This document shows positions 26,068 to 33,973 of a DNA stretch of 64,000 nt, in pieces. Within the stretch, counting starts at the first letter, position 1. Each line of letters begins with the position of its first letter. A model generated the notes under the pieces. The model did no database searches. It saw nothing but the letters and a program-made list of their open reading frames with translations, and was not told the DNA's origin. This DNA is from Chromohalobacter moromii (GTDB lineage: Bacteria; Pseudomonadota; Gammaproteobacteria; Pseudomonadales; Halomonadaceae). A program made the position numbers and the translations under genes. Location: contig NZ_JAHXDI010000002.1 of NCBI RefSeq assembly GCF_023091865.1, positions 310,001 through 374,000 on the forward strand, given 5' to 3'.

Positions 26068-27555
26068 ATGTACGCATCAATCAAACAACGTTGGTTCTCG
26101 AACGTCCGATCGGACGTCTTGGCCGGCGCCGTGGTGGCGTTGGCGCTGATCCCCGAGGCGATCGCCTTCTCGATCATTGCTGGGGTCGACCCCAAGGTGG
26201 GACTCTTCGCGTCCTTTTCCATGGCGGTGGTGATTTCCTTTACCGGCGGCCGGCCGGGGATGATTTCCGCCGCCACCGGTGCCATGGCGCTGCTCATGGT
26301 GACCCTGGTCAAGGAGCATGGGCTGGAGTACCTGCTCGCCGCGACCCTGCTGACCGGGGTGTTGCAGATCGTGGCCGGCTATCTGCGCCTGGGTGCGTTG
26401 ATGCGTTTCGTCTCGCGCTCGGTGGTCACGGGCTTCGTCAACGCCTTGGCAATCCTGATCTTCATGGCGCAATTGCCGGAGTTGACCGACGTGACCTGGC
26501 ACGTCTATGCCATGACCGCCGCGGGTCTGGGGATCATCTATCTATTCCCCTATGTGCCGGTCATCGGTCGCATGCTGCCGTCGCCGCTGGTCTGCATCAT
26601 CGTACTCACGGCGGTCTACATGCTAGGCGACTTTTCCATGGTGCGCACCGTAGGCGACATGGGCGAGTTGCCGGATACGCTGCCGGTGTTCCTGTGGCCC
26701 GACGTACCGCTCAACTTCGAGACCCTGGCCATCATCTTCCCGTATTCCGCCGCGTTGGCCGTGGTAGGCCTGCTCGAGTCACTGATGACGGCGACCATCG
26801 TCGACGAACTCACCGACACGCCCAGCGACAAGAACCGCGAGTGCAAGGGCCAGGGCGTTTCCAACATCGCGACCGGTTTCCTGGGCGGCATGGCCGGCTG
26901 TGCGATGATCGGGCAGTCGGTGATCAACATCAAATCCGGCGGACGCACGCGGCTTTCCACGCTGTGTGCGGGGGTTATCCTGTTGATCATGGTGGTGTTC
27001 CTCGGCGACCTCGTCGCGCAGATTCCCATGGCGGCGCTGGTAGCGGTGATGATCATGGTCTCCATCGGGACGTTTAGCTGGGAGTCGCTGCGCGACATGC
27101 GCAAGCATCCGATGTCGACCAACATCGTCATGCTTGCCACGGTGGCCGTGGTGGTGGCGACCCATAACCTGGCCATCGGCGTGCTGGTCGGCGTGTTGCT
27201 GGCCTCGCTGTTCTTCGCCAACAAGGTCGGCCAGATCCTGTACGTGGGTAGTGAGATGGACGACGAGCATACCCGCGTCTACCGCGTGGTGGGGCAGGTG
27301 TTCTTTACCTCGGCGGATCGCTTCACCGACGCCTTCGACTTCAAGGAAACCGTGGAGCGCGTGCGTATCGACCTGACGCGCGCACACTTCTGGGACATCA
27401 CCGCCGTGGGCGCCCTCGACAAGGTCGTCATCAAGTTCCGCCGTGAGGGCACCGAGGTGGAGGTCGTGGGTCTCAACGAGGCCAGTGCCACTCTGGTGGA
27501 CCGTTTCGCGGTGCACGACAAGCCCGACGCCGTGGAAAAACTCATGGGCCACTGA
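26068..27555 (+). CDS. SulP-family anion permease with STAS domain
   Basis: A 495-residue inner-membrane transporter of the SulP/SLC26 family. The hydrophobic core spans about residues 15-400 with the early motif [23 protein letters not shown] (read as family signature). The cytoplasmic STAS domain covers about residues 410-495 ([24 protein letters not shown]). Family substrates include sulfate, bicarbonate and C4-dicarboxylates; this short type resembles the bicarbonate transporter BicA in size. The next gene is a tandem UspA protein, a recurring SulP partner. Confidence 0.87.
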   Translation: MYASIKQRWFSNVRSDVLAGAVVALALIPEAIAFSIIAGVDPKVGLFASFSMAVVISFTGGRPGMISAATGAMALLMVTLVKEHGLEYLLAATLLTGVLQIVAGYLRLGALMRFVSRSVVTGFVNALAILIFMAQLPELTDVTWHVYAMTAAGLGIIYLFPYVPVIGRMLPSPLVCIIVLTAVYMLGDFSMVRTVGDMGELPDTLPVFLWPDVPLNFETLAIIFPYSAALAVVGLLESLMTATIVDELTDTPSDKNRECKGQGVSNIATGFLGGMAGCAMIGQSVINIKSGGRTRLSTLCAGVILLIMVVFLGDLVAQIPMAALVAVMIMVSIGTFSWESLRDMRKHPMSTNIVMLATVAVVVATHNLAIGVLVGVLLASLFFANKVGQILYVGSEMDDEHTRVYRVVGQVFFTSADRFTDAFDFKETVERVRIDLTRAHFWDITAVGALDKVVIKFRREGTEVEVVGLNEASATLVDRFAVHDKPDAVEKLMGH

Positions 27556-27594
27556 GTTGCGCTAAGCCTGTCGGCCTTCGGCTTAGGCCTTAAA

Positions 27595-27615
27595 GGGGAG
27601 ACGACAAGTCTCCCC
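27595..27615 (+). terminator. Hairpin after the SulP gene
   Basis: GGGGAGAC pairs with GTCTCCCC around a 5-base loop, immediately preceded by another TAAGCC/GGCTTA hairpin. No T tract follows, so it may attenuate rather than end transcription into the UspA gene. Confidence 0.45.
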
Positions 27616-27684
27616 GACCCTGAGTATCATGCAATTAGCCCACTTCGATGGGACCCGACAAGAACATTGGAAGGAGCCCGCCAC

Positions 27685-28542
27685 ATGAAAGCCCCCCACG
27701 TCATGGCGTGTATCGATGGCTCGAACTATGCGGAAACCGTAAGCAACGCGGCGGTCTGGGCGAGCCAGCGCATGGAGGTGCCGCTGTCGTTCGTGCATGT
27801 GCTGGATCGTAACCAGGCGCCCAGCCAGTTCGATCCTCGCGGCAACATCGGGCTGGGCTCGCGCGAGCACCTGCTGGAGGAACTGGCCAGTCTCGACGAG
27901 CAGCGCGGCAAGCTCGCCCAGGAGCATGGCCGCTTAATGTTGAGCGCAGCCCGCGAGCGGGCCGAGGCCGCCGGCATCGCCGAGGTCGAGACGCGACAGC
28001 GCAACGGTGAGCTGGTCGAAGCCTTGGTCGAAATCGAAGAAGAAGCGCGACTGATCGTGTTGGGCAAGCGCGGTGAATCGGCGGACGCCTCGCCGGAGCA
28101 CATGGGCAGCAATCTCGAGCGCGTGATTCGTGGGTTACATCGACCGATTCTGGTCGTGCCGGAAACCTTCACGACCCCGTCGCGCTACCTCATCGCCTTC
28201 GACGGCGGGCCGACGACCCGTAAGATGGTCGAATTGCTCTCGGAGCGCCCGCTGCTGCGCGGCCTTGAGTGCCACCTGGTGCTGGTGGGGGCCGACACCG
28301 ACGAGCATCGCGAGCAACTGGCTTGGGCGGAGAAACAGCTAGCGCCGACCAGTAGCGCCGTGCAGTCGCACATCATCGCCGGCGAGGTCGAGAAAGTGCT
28401 GTGCGACTATCAACATGAGCATGATATCGATTTGCTGGTGATGGGCGCCTACGGTCACTCGCGCATTCGCCAGTTTCTGGTGGGCAGCACCACCACGGCG
28501 ATGATTCGTCGCGCCCAGTCTCCCTTGCTACTGCTGCGCTAA
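27685..28542 (+). CDS. Universal stress protein with two UspA domains
   Basis: A 285-residue cytoplasmic protein made of two UspA domains (about 1-150 and 155-285). The second carries the ATP-binding motif MGAYGHSRIRQFLVGSTT near residue 253; the first has a degenerate version (LGKRGESADASPEHMGSN). The start at 27685 is supported by AAGGAG 8 bases upstream rather than the TTG at 27667. It follows the SulP transporter, suggesting nucleotide-dependent control or stress-linked use of that transporter. Confidence 0.87.
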   Translation: MKAPHVMACIDGSNYAETVSNAAVWASQRMEVPLSFVHVLDRNQAPSQFDPRGNIGLGSREHLLEELASLDEQRGKLAQEHGRLMLSAARERAEAAGIAEVETRQRNGELVEALVEIEEEARLIVLGKRGESADASPEHMGSNLERVIRGLHRPILVVPETFTTPSRYLIAFDGGPTTRKMVELLSERPLLRGLECHLVLVGADTDEHREQLAWAEKQLAPTSSAVQSHIIAGEVEKVLCDYQHEHDIDLLVMGAYGHSRIRQFLVGSTTTAMIRRAQSPLLLLR

Positions 28543-28584
28543 GCGCCGCGACCCATTAGCGCCACAACCTATGAGGATCATGCC

Positions 28585-28947
28585 ATGATCATTCAGCGTC
28601 ATGATACCAAGGCCCGCATGAGTCGGGCCGTGATTCACAACGGTGTCGCCTATCTATGCGGCCAGGTCGCCGGCCCGGATGCGCGCCACGGCGATATCAC
28701 AGCACAGACGGAGAGTATGCTGGCGCGTGTCGATGCCTTGCTCGAGGAAATCGGCTCGGACCGCGAGCACCTGCTCACGGCGACCGTCTATTTGGCTGAT
28801 GGCGGGAACATGGCAGCCATGAATGCGGTGTGGGATGCCTGGGTACCCGCTGGTCATGCGCCGGCGCGTACCTGCGTGGTGGCGCCGATGCCTGCCGATG
28901 AACTCAAAGTTGAAGTGACCGTGACGGCTGCAGTCAAAGGGCAGTAG
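28585..28947 (+). CDS. RidA/YjgF-family protein
   Basis: A 120-residue member of the RidA/YER057c family. The signature [11 protein letters not shown] contains the catalytic Arg that, in RidA, hydrolyses reactive enamine/imine intermediates from PLP enzymes; VEVTVTAAV is the usual C-terminal strand. It lies 42 bases after the UspA gene on the same strand. Family proteins also include non-deaminase subgroups, so the activity is probable rather than certain. Confidence 0.85.
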   Translation: MIIQRHDTKARMSRAVIHNGVAYLCGQVAGPDARHGDITAQTESMLARVDALLEEIGSDREHLLTATVYLADGGNMAAMNAVWDAWVPAGHAPARTCVVAPMPADELKVEVTVTAAVKGQ

Positions 28948-28980
28948 CGGGCCACACGGCGTCACGGCGTAAGGCGTCGG

Positions 28981-29604
28981 TCACGTAGACGGCGCCTCCT
29001 CTTCCTCGTTCTGGGGCGCCGGCGGCGGCTGGTGACTCAGAAACTCGCCCACGCGTTCCGGCTCGCTTTCGCCGACACGGCATAGCTGGTCGGCGATTTC
29101 CGCATATTGCATCAGCACCGGTACCAACAAGCGTTGCCGCTCGGCATTGTCACCGGTGGCGCGTGCCTCGCCGTCGAACCATTCGAAGAGCCGCGCCAGC
29201 CGCGCGTAATTGGGATCACCGCGCCCGCTATTGCCGCGCAGCGCATCGATGGACAGGCAGCGCAGCACATTGCGCTTGTTGGGATCCAGCCCTTCTTTCT
29301 CCAACAAGCGTTCGGCATGTTGCATGAAATGCTCGGCCAGCAGCGCCGTGGTCTGCGTACGCCCATGATGCGACAAGGCATCGAGGCTATCGTGCAGGGC
29401 ACGCTGCTGTTGGGAAAGCTGCTGCCACAGCGCCAGGCCCAGTAGGGCGAGGATCGCCAGCGCACCCAGCGCGAGCACGAACGCTCCCAATGGGATCAGC
29501 GCCGAAGGCGGTAGCGGCCAGGCGAGGTCAGTGGCCGACAGCAGCACACCCCCCAGTAGAGCGATGGCGAAGAGTATGGCAAGCATCAAAGCCAAGCGTT
29601 TCAT
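28981..29604 (-). CDS. Inner-membrane protein of unknown function
   Basis: A 207-residue protein with two N-terminal membrane helices (about residues 5-26 and 37-62). A cytoplasmic helical region of about 140 residues follows, ending in a Pro/Glu-rich tail. I do not recognise a family. It lies between the RidA gene and the polyene cluster, on the cluster's strand but 108 bases downstream of its last gene. It is not evidently part of it. Confidence 0.6.
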   Translation of the reverse strand: MKRLALMLAILFAIALLGGVLLSATDLAWPLPPSALIPLGAFVLALGALAILALLGLALWQQLSQQQRALHDSLDALSHHGRTQTTALLAEHFMQHAERLLEKEGLDPNKRNVLRCLSIDALRGNSGRGDPNYARLARLFEWFDGEARATGDNAERQRLLVPVLMQYAEIADQLCRVGESEPERVGEFLSHQPPPAPQNEEEEAPST

Positions 29605-29712
29605 CGAGTCGTATCCATTGCCTCAGGCGTATGCCTCATTATCGGCCCTGTCGCGCCAAGCTTGATGGTAGCAAGCGACATCTTACCCGAAGGGGGCTAA
29701 CAAAATAGCCGC

Positions 29713-30438
29713 TCAGCACATGCCGCCGTTAACCGGCAACACCTGGCGCGTCATGTAGGCGGCATCCTTTGAACATAGAAAGCTCACCACGCCGGCGACG
29801 TCCTCGGCTTGGCCGGTACGGCGCATGGGGATCAGCTTGAGCACTTCTTCCTGGGATAGATGGTGCGTCATATCGGTGTCGATCCACCCGGGGGCGACGC
29901 AGTTGACGGTGATATGACGCTTGGCCAGTTCGATGGCCAGCGCCTTGGTGGCGCCGATGATACCCGCCTTGGCGGCGCTGTAATTGACTTGGCCGCGATT
30001 GCCGATGAGCCCCGACATCGAGGCGATGGTGATGATGCGTCCCGGCTTGCGGCGCTGGATCATCGGCATGACCAGCGGGTGCAGCACGTTGTAGAAACCG
30101 TCGAGATTGGTATGTACCACGCTGTCCCAATCGTCGCCGGTAAGCGCGGGGAACGGGTTGTCGGCGGTGATGCCGGCGTTGCAGACCACGCCGAAATAAG
30201 GGCCATGAGCCTCGATGTCCGCTTCGAGAAGGGCGCGTGCTTGATCGCGATCGGCCACGTCGAAACACAAAAGGCGCGCTTCGCGACCCAGCGCGCGAAT
30301 TTCTTCGGCGACGCATTCGGCGTCCTGCTTGCGGGAGCGGTAATGAAGGACGATATCGAAGCCGTCGTTCGCGAGGCGCAGGGCGGTGGCGCGACCGATG
30401 CCACGGCTGGCACCGGTCACCAGAATGGTGTCGGTCAT
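29713..30438 (-). CDS. 3-oxoacyl-ACP reductase (FabG-like, ApeQ-type)
   Basis: A 241-residue short-chain dehydrogenase. It has the NADPH motif TGASRGIGRA, catalytic Ser in IITIASMSGLIGN, and the Tyr-Lys pair in NYSAAKAG. It reduces the beta-keto group during each round of polyene chain extension. The ATG overlaps the preceding dehydratase stop (ATGA). It is the last gene of the aryl-polyene-type cluster, in the same relative place as apeQ of the E. coli cluster. Confidence 0.87.
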   Translation of the reverse strand: MTDTILVTGASRGIGRATALRLANDGFDIVLHYRSRKQDAECVAEEIRALGREARLLCFDVADRDQARALLEADIEAHGPYFGVVCNAGITADNPFPALTGDDWDSVVHTNLDGFYNVLHPLVMPMIQRRKPGRIITIASMSGLIGNRGQVNYSAAKAGIIGATKALAIELAKRHITVNCVAPGWIDTDMTHHLSQEEVLKLIPMRRTGQAEDVAGVVSFLCSKDAAYMTRQVLPVNGGMC

Positions 30439-30908
30439 CGAGCGTTTTGCCTTTCTGCAGGAGAAGAAGAAGTTGACGGCGTTGGCTGGAAGATGCTCAG
30501 GCGGCCTTCGGCGAGGCGTTGGCCCGCCGCCGTCGAGAGTGTGCCGGAGAAGGCGCGGACGCCGTTGTCGGCGACGAATTCCCGTGTCACTTGGACATGC
30601 ACCGGCTCGTCGAGGGAAAAGTTATCCACATGGGCATGATAACGCCGGCTGGCGATCAAGAAGCCGGGCGGCGGCGGTGCGCCATCGATATGCGCCCAAA
30701 CCCCGGCCCAGGCGGCGACGCCCTGGGCCATCCATTCGAGTCCGACCCAGGCGGGAATCGCGCCGTCCTCGACGAAAAGATCGCTGTCTCTGGGCGTGAT
30801 CTCGACGGTGGCGCCTGCGGCGTCGTAATCCAGCAGCGTGTCGAGCAGACACATGGCGCCGTCATGGGGAACGAATGGCCTTACCGCACAGGGGAGCTCA
30901 AGGCGCAT
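30435..30908 (-). CDS. Hotdog-fold 3-hydroxyacyl-ACP dehydratase (ApeP-type)
   Basis: A 157-residue FabZ/FabA-like hotdog protein. The catalytic His is in FVPHDGAM and the acidic residue in GLEWMAQGVA. It would dehydrate 3-hydroxyacyl-ACP so that double bonds are retained in the growing polyene. The start at 30908 has GAGGAGG 6 bases upstream; a GTG at 30923 lies within that ribosome site and is rejected. It begins 1 base after the ketosynthase stop and overlaps the reductase start. Confidence 0.83.
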   Translation of the reverse strand: MRLELPCAVRPFVPHDGAMCLLDTLLDYDAAGATVEITPRDSDLFVEDGAIPAWVGLEWMAQGVAAWAGVWAHIDGAPPPPGFLIASRRYHAHVDNFSLDEPVHVQVTREFVADNGVRAFSGTLSTAAGQRLAEGRLSIFQPTPSTSSSPAERQNAR

Positions 30909-30909
30909 T

Positions 30910-32112
30910 TCATGCCTCCTCACGGGTCATCAACAGCGCGGCGTTATTGCCACCGAAGGCGAAGGAATTGCTCAGCGCATACGTGAGCGGACGCGACGTG
31001 TGCTCGGGCGTGACCGTAGGCATGACATAGTCGAGAGGGGGCAGCTCGGGATCGGGTACGGCGTCGAAGACATGCACCGGCAGCCGCCCGCGGTCGAGCA
31101 CCAACCAGCAGAACGCGGCTTCCAGCGCGCCGGCGGCGCCCAGGGTGTGGCCGGTCAACGCCTTGGTCGAGCTGCACGGTGGCGAAGTGGCGAACAGCGC
31201 CGCGACCGCCTTGGCCTCCATGCTGTCGTTGTGGTGAGTACCGGTGCCGTGCAGGTTGAGATAGTCCACCGCCTCGGGCGCGCAGCCGCCCATGGCCAGG
31301 GCTTGGCGCATCGCCTCGTGCGCACCGCTGCCATCCGGACGTGGCGCGGAGACGTGGTAAGCGTCGCTGGACTCGCCCGTACCGCTGAGCTGAATGCCGC
31401 CGTCTTCCGGTGTGACCACGAACAATGCCGCCGCCTCGCCGATATTGATGCCGTCGCGCTGCGCGGAGAACGGCAGACAAGGGCGCTCGCTGATCGCTTC
31501 CAGACTGGCGAAACCGTTGACGGTCAAACGGCAGAGGCTATCCGCGCCCCCCGCGATGACTGCGTCACACGTCCCGCTGGCGAGCAGGCGTCGGGCGCTA
31601 GCCAGGGCGCGTGCGCTGGAGCTGCACGCCGTGGAAAGCGCATACACCGGCCCCTGAGCGCCAATGCGTTGGGCCACGAAGTGTGCCGGTGCGCCGAGCT
31701 CCTGATTGGCGTAGCGAAACGCCTCGGGTAGCGGGCCCTCACGGCCCGCCTCGGCGATGGCACGTTCGGTCTCGCCGATGCCTGAGGTACTGGTGCCGAT
31801 GACCACGCCGATGCGTTCGGGCGCTACCGACTCACGCAACGTGTCGAGCGGGCCATTCAGCCGTTGCATGGCGAGTGCCAACAAGCGGTTGTTGCGGCTG
31901 CGTTGCTCGGGTGGCCAGTCGTCCCAGTCGGGGAGCGCGCATGTGACCATGCCCAACGGTAGCGCGCGTTCGGGTGTGAAAGCAGCGCTGGATGTCAGCC
32001 CGCGTCGCCCGTTGAACAAGGCGTCGGCGATGGTCTCCAGGTCGTCGCCGAGGCTGCACACCACGCCGGGGCGCGACAGACGACAGGGTTGGCGGTTGGC
32101 GGATAGGCTCAT
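30910..32112 (-). CDS. Beta-ketoacyl-ACP synthase (ApeO-type)
   Basis: A 400-residue FabF-like ketosynthase with an intact triad: Cys in STACSSSARA, His in LHGTGTHHND and His in TGHTLGAAGALE. It condenses malonyl-ACP units onto the polyene chain. A complete triad separates it from the second ketosynthase-like protein of the cluster (41498-42205), which lacks one. Gene ends overlap on both sides, consistent with a single operon. Confidence 0.88.
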   Translation of the reverse strand: MSLSANRQPCRLSRPGVVCSLGDDLETIADALFNGRRGLTSSAAFTPERALPLGMVTCALPDWDDWPPEQRSRNNRLLALAMQRLNGPLDTLRESVAPERIGVVIGTSTSGIGETERAIAEAGREGPLPEAFRYANQELGAPAHFVAQRIGAQGPVYALSTACSSSARALASARRLLASGTCDAVIAGGADSLCRLTVNGFASLEAISERPCLPFSAQRDGINIGEAAALFVVTPEDGGIQLSGTGESSDAYHVSAPRPDGSGAHEAMRQALAMGGCAPEAVDYLNLHGTGTHHNDSMEAKAVAALFATSPPCSSTKALTGHTLGAAGALEAAFCWLVLDRGRLPVHVFDAVPDPELPPLDYVMPTVTPEHTSRPLTYALSNSFAFGGNNAALLMTREEA

Positions 32113-32705
32113 CGCGAGGCCTCGTGGTCGGTGGGCGAATCCAGCGGCGCGATGCGCAGCCGGTAATCGCCTTGAAAGTCTTCCAGCAATACGTCGCTGT
32201 TACCGTTCATATCGCGTTGCGCCGGTGGTGGCGTAATGCGCGCGACACGCTTGCCGCGATAGGCGATCAGGCGCTCTCGGCGATTTTCATCGAGCGTCCA
32301 TTCGCTATCGGCGAACGCGTTCTCGAGCGCCGCGCGGGGCCACAGCGACCATTCCAGCCGCGTCGCCAGCCAATCCGGTGGAAACGGTAGGGCATCGTCG
32401 CGCGGAGCGTCGCCTTGCTCGAAGCGGCTGCCCGAGGCGTCGCGCACCAGCGTCGTCAGACGTTGCCCGTAGGGGGTGGTCAGCACCACGCGCAATTCGT
32501 CTGGAGCAAGGCGCAGCACGGCGATCAGGGTCCGTTTGTCGGCGTCCTTATCGTCCGGAATGAAGGTCAGGCGACGGGTGAGCGTCGCCGAGCGTTCGGC
32601 CTGATCCAGCGCCGGGTGTGGCGCGATGGGTGGCGCCAGCGAGCAGCCGCCAAGCAGCATCAGGCCACACAGCGCGAGCGCCAGAGCGAATCGTGACAAG
32701 CTCAT
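32109..32705 (-). CDS. DUF3261-type lipoprotein (ApeN-like)
   Basis: A 198-residue lipoprotein. The signal peptide ends in the lipobox LLGGC near residue 20, with Ser at +2 directing it to the outer membrane. The rest is beta-rich. DUF3261 lipoproteins occur in aryl polyene clusters next to a LolA-like protein and an MMPL exporter, and are thought to receive or place the polyene lipid in the outer membrane. The start at 32705 overlaps the previous stop (ATGA); a longer frame to 32825 begins inside that gene. Confidence 0.78.
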   Translation of the reverse strand: MSLSRFALALALCGLMLLGGCSLAPPIAPHPALDQAERSATLTRRLTFIPDDKDADKRTLIAVLRLAPDELRVVLTTPYGQRLTTLVRDASGSRFEQGDAPRDDALPFPPDWLATRLEWSLWPRAALENAFADSEWTLDENRRERLIAYRGKRVARITPPPAQRDMNGNSDVLLEDFQGDYRLRIAPLDSPTDHEASR

Positions 32706-33973
32706 GAGCGTACCTCGTCGCGTTGTGCGCAGACCTCGGCAAGTGTCGCTAGGCGGCGTCGTGAAGCGGTGACGAATGGATTGTCGCGGTCCCAGGCGTA
32801 ACCGGCGAGCACGCCGCTGATCCAACGTTTGAAACGCGGCGGGGGCGCTTCATGAAAGACGATGGTCTGCAGCGTACCGGCGTACCATGCCTCGACGAAG
32901 GCGCGGAAGGTATCCACCCCGGCGCGCAGCGGCGTCTCGAAGGCGGCGTGCCAGTCGATCTCCTCGCCGCGTAGCTGGCGGTCGACCAGAGGCGCGGCGA
33001 GGTGCGCCGAGTGCAGGGCGATGGTAACGCCGGAGGAAAACACCGGGTCGAGAAATTCCCCGGCGTTGCCGAGCAGTGCGTAACCGGGACCGTGCAGGCG
33101 CGTGACGCTGGCCGCGTAGCCGCGTATCTCGTTGACCTCGCGCACGCGCCGCGCCTGGTGCAGAAGCTGTCGAAAGCGGGGCTCCTGGTCGAGCAGGGCT
33201 TGCCAGCGCGCCTCAGGATTGTCGCCATGCGCGGCGAGGGTGTCGATATCACCGACGACGCCCACCGAGGCGTGTCCGTCGGCGAAGGGGATCAGCCAGT
33301 ACCAGATGCCGGCGTCCTCGGGGTGCACGCCGATCAGGATTTTCTCGCGGTCGTAATCGGCGTCCTCGATGCCGTCCTCGACATGGCTGAAAATCGCCAT
33401 GCGTGGCTCGGCGCGAGGATCGCGTTCGAGTGCTTCCAGGCGCGCCAACACACGCCCGTAGCCGCTGGCATCGAGTACGAAACGCGCGCTCAAGTGGCGC
33501 GTCGTGCCCTGTTCGTCCTCGAGTTGCAGTACGGGGCGCGCGGCATCGGCATTGAAAGCGGTGACCGTGGTGCCGAACTCGAGTGTCGCACCTTGCGCTT
33601 CGGCGGCGTGGATCAGGCGCTGATCGAAGTCGGCGCGCGGGACCTGGTAGGTGGTGCCCCAGCCGGGGGTGGATTTCTCGCGGAAATCGATGGTGGTGGT
33701 TCGTGCGTGGCGCGTGAAGGCGGCGCCGTTCTTGGGTTGATAACCGCCGGCCTGGACCGTCTCCAGCAAACCGGCCGCCTCGAGATAGGCCATGCTCTGC
33801 GGTAGCAGGCTCTCACCGATAGAAAAGCGCGGGAAATGGCTGCGCTCGATGACATGCACGCGCCAGCCGAGGCGGCTCAATCGCGCGGCGGCCGCCGCCC
33901 CGGCGGGTCCGGCACCGATGATGGCGACGTCGCAGTCGGCGGCTTGCAGGGATGCCTCGGTGTGCATGTTCAT
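32702..33973 (-). CDS. FAD-dependent oxidoreductase (tryptophan-halogenase-like)
   Basis: A 423-residue flavoprotein. The FAD motif VAIIGAGPAGAAAAARL is near residue 15. GESLLPQSM and the late GNAGEFLDPVFSSGV are typical of the halogenase/geranylgeranyl-reductase-like family. I do not see the halogenase WxWxIP motif, so hydroxylation or another oxidation of the aryl head group or chain is likelier than halogenation. The start at 33973 has GAGGAG upstream and overlaps the exporter stop (ATGA). Confidence 0.82.
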   Translation of the reverse strand: MNMHTEASLQAADCDVAIIGAGPAGAAAAARLSRLGWRVHVIERSHFPRFSIGESLLPQSMAYLEAAGLLETVQAGGYQPKNGAAFTRHARTTTIDFREKSTPGWGTTYQVPRADFDQRLIHAAEAQGATLEFGTTVTAFNADAARPVLQLEDEQGTTRHLSARFVLDASGYGRVLARLEALERDPRAEPRMAIFSHVEDGIEDADYDREKILIGVHPEDAGIWYWLIPFADGHASVGVVGDIDTLAAHGDNPEARWQALLDQEPRFRQLLHQARRVREVNEIRGYAASVTRLHGPGYALLGNAGEFLDPVFSSGVTIALHSAHLAAPLVDRQLRGEEIDWHAAFETPLRAGVDTFRAFVEAWYAGTLQTIVFHEAPPPRFKRWISGVLAGYAWDRDNPFVTASRRRLATLAEVCAQRDEVRS

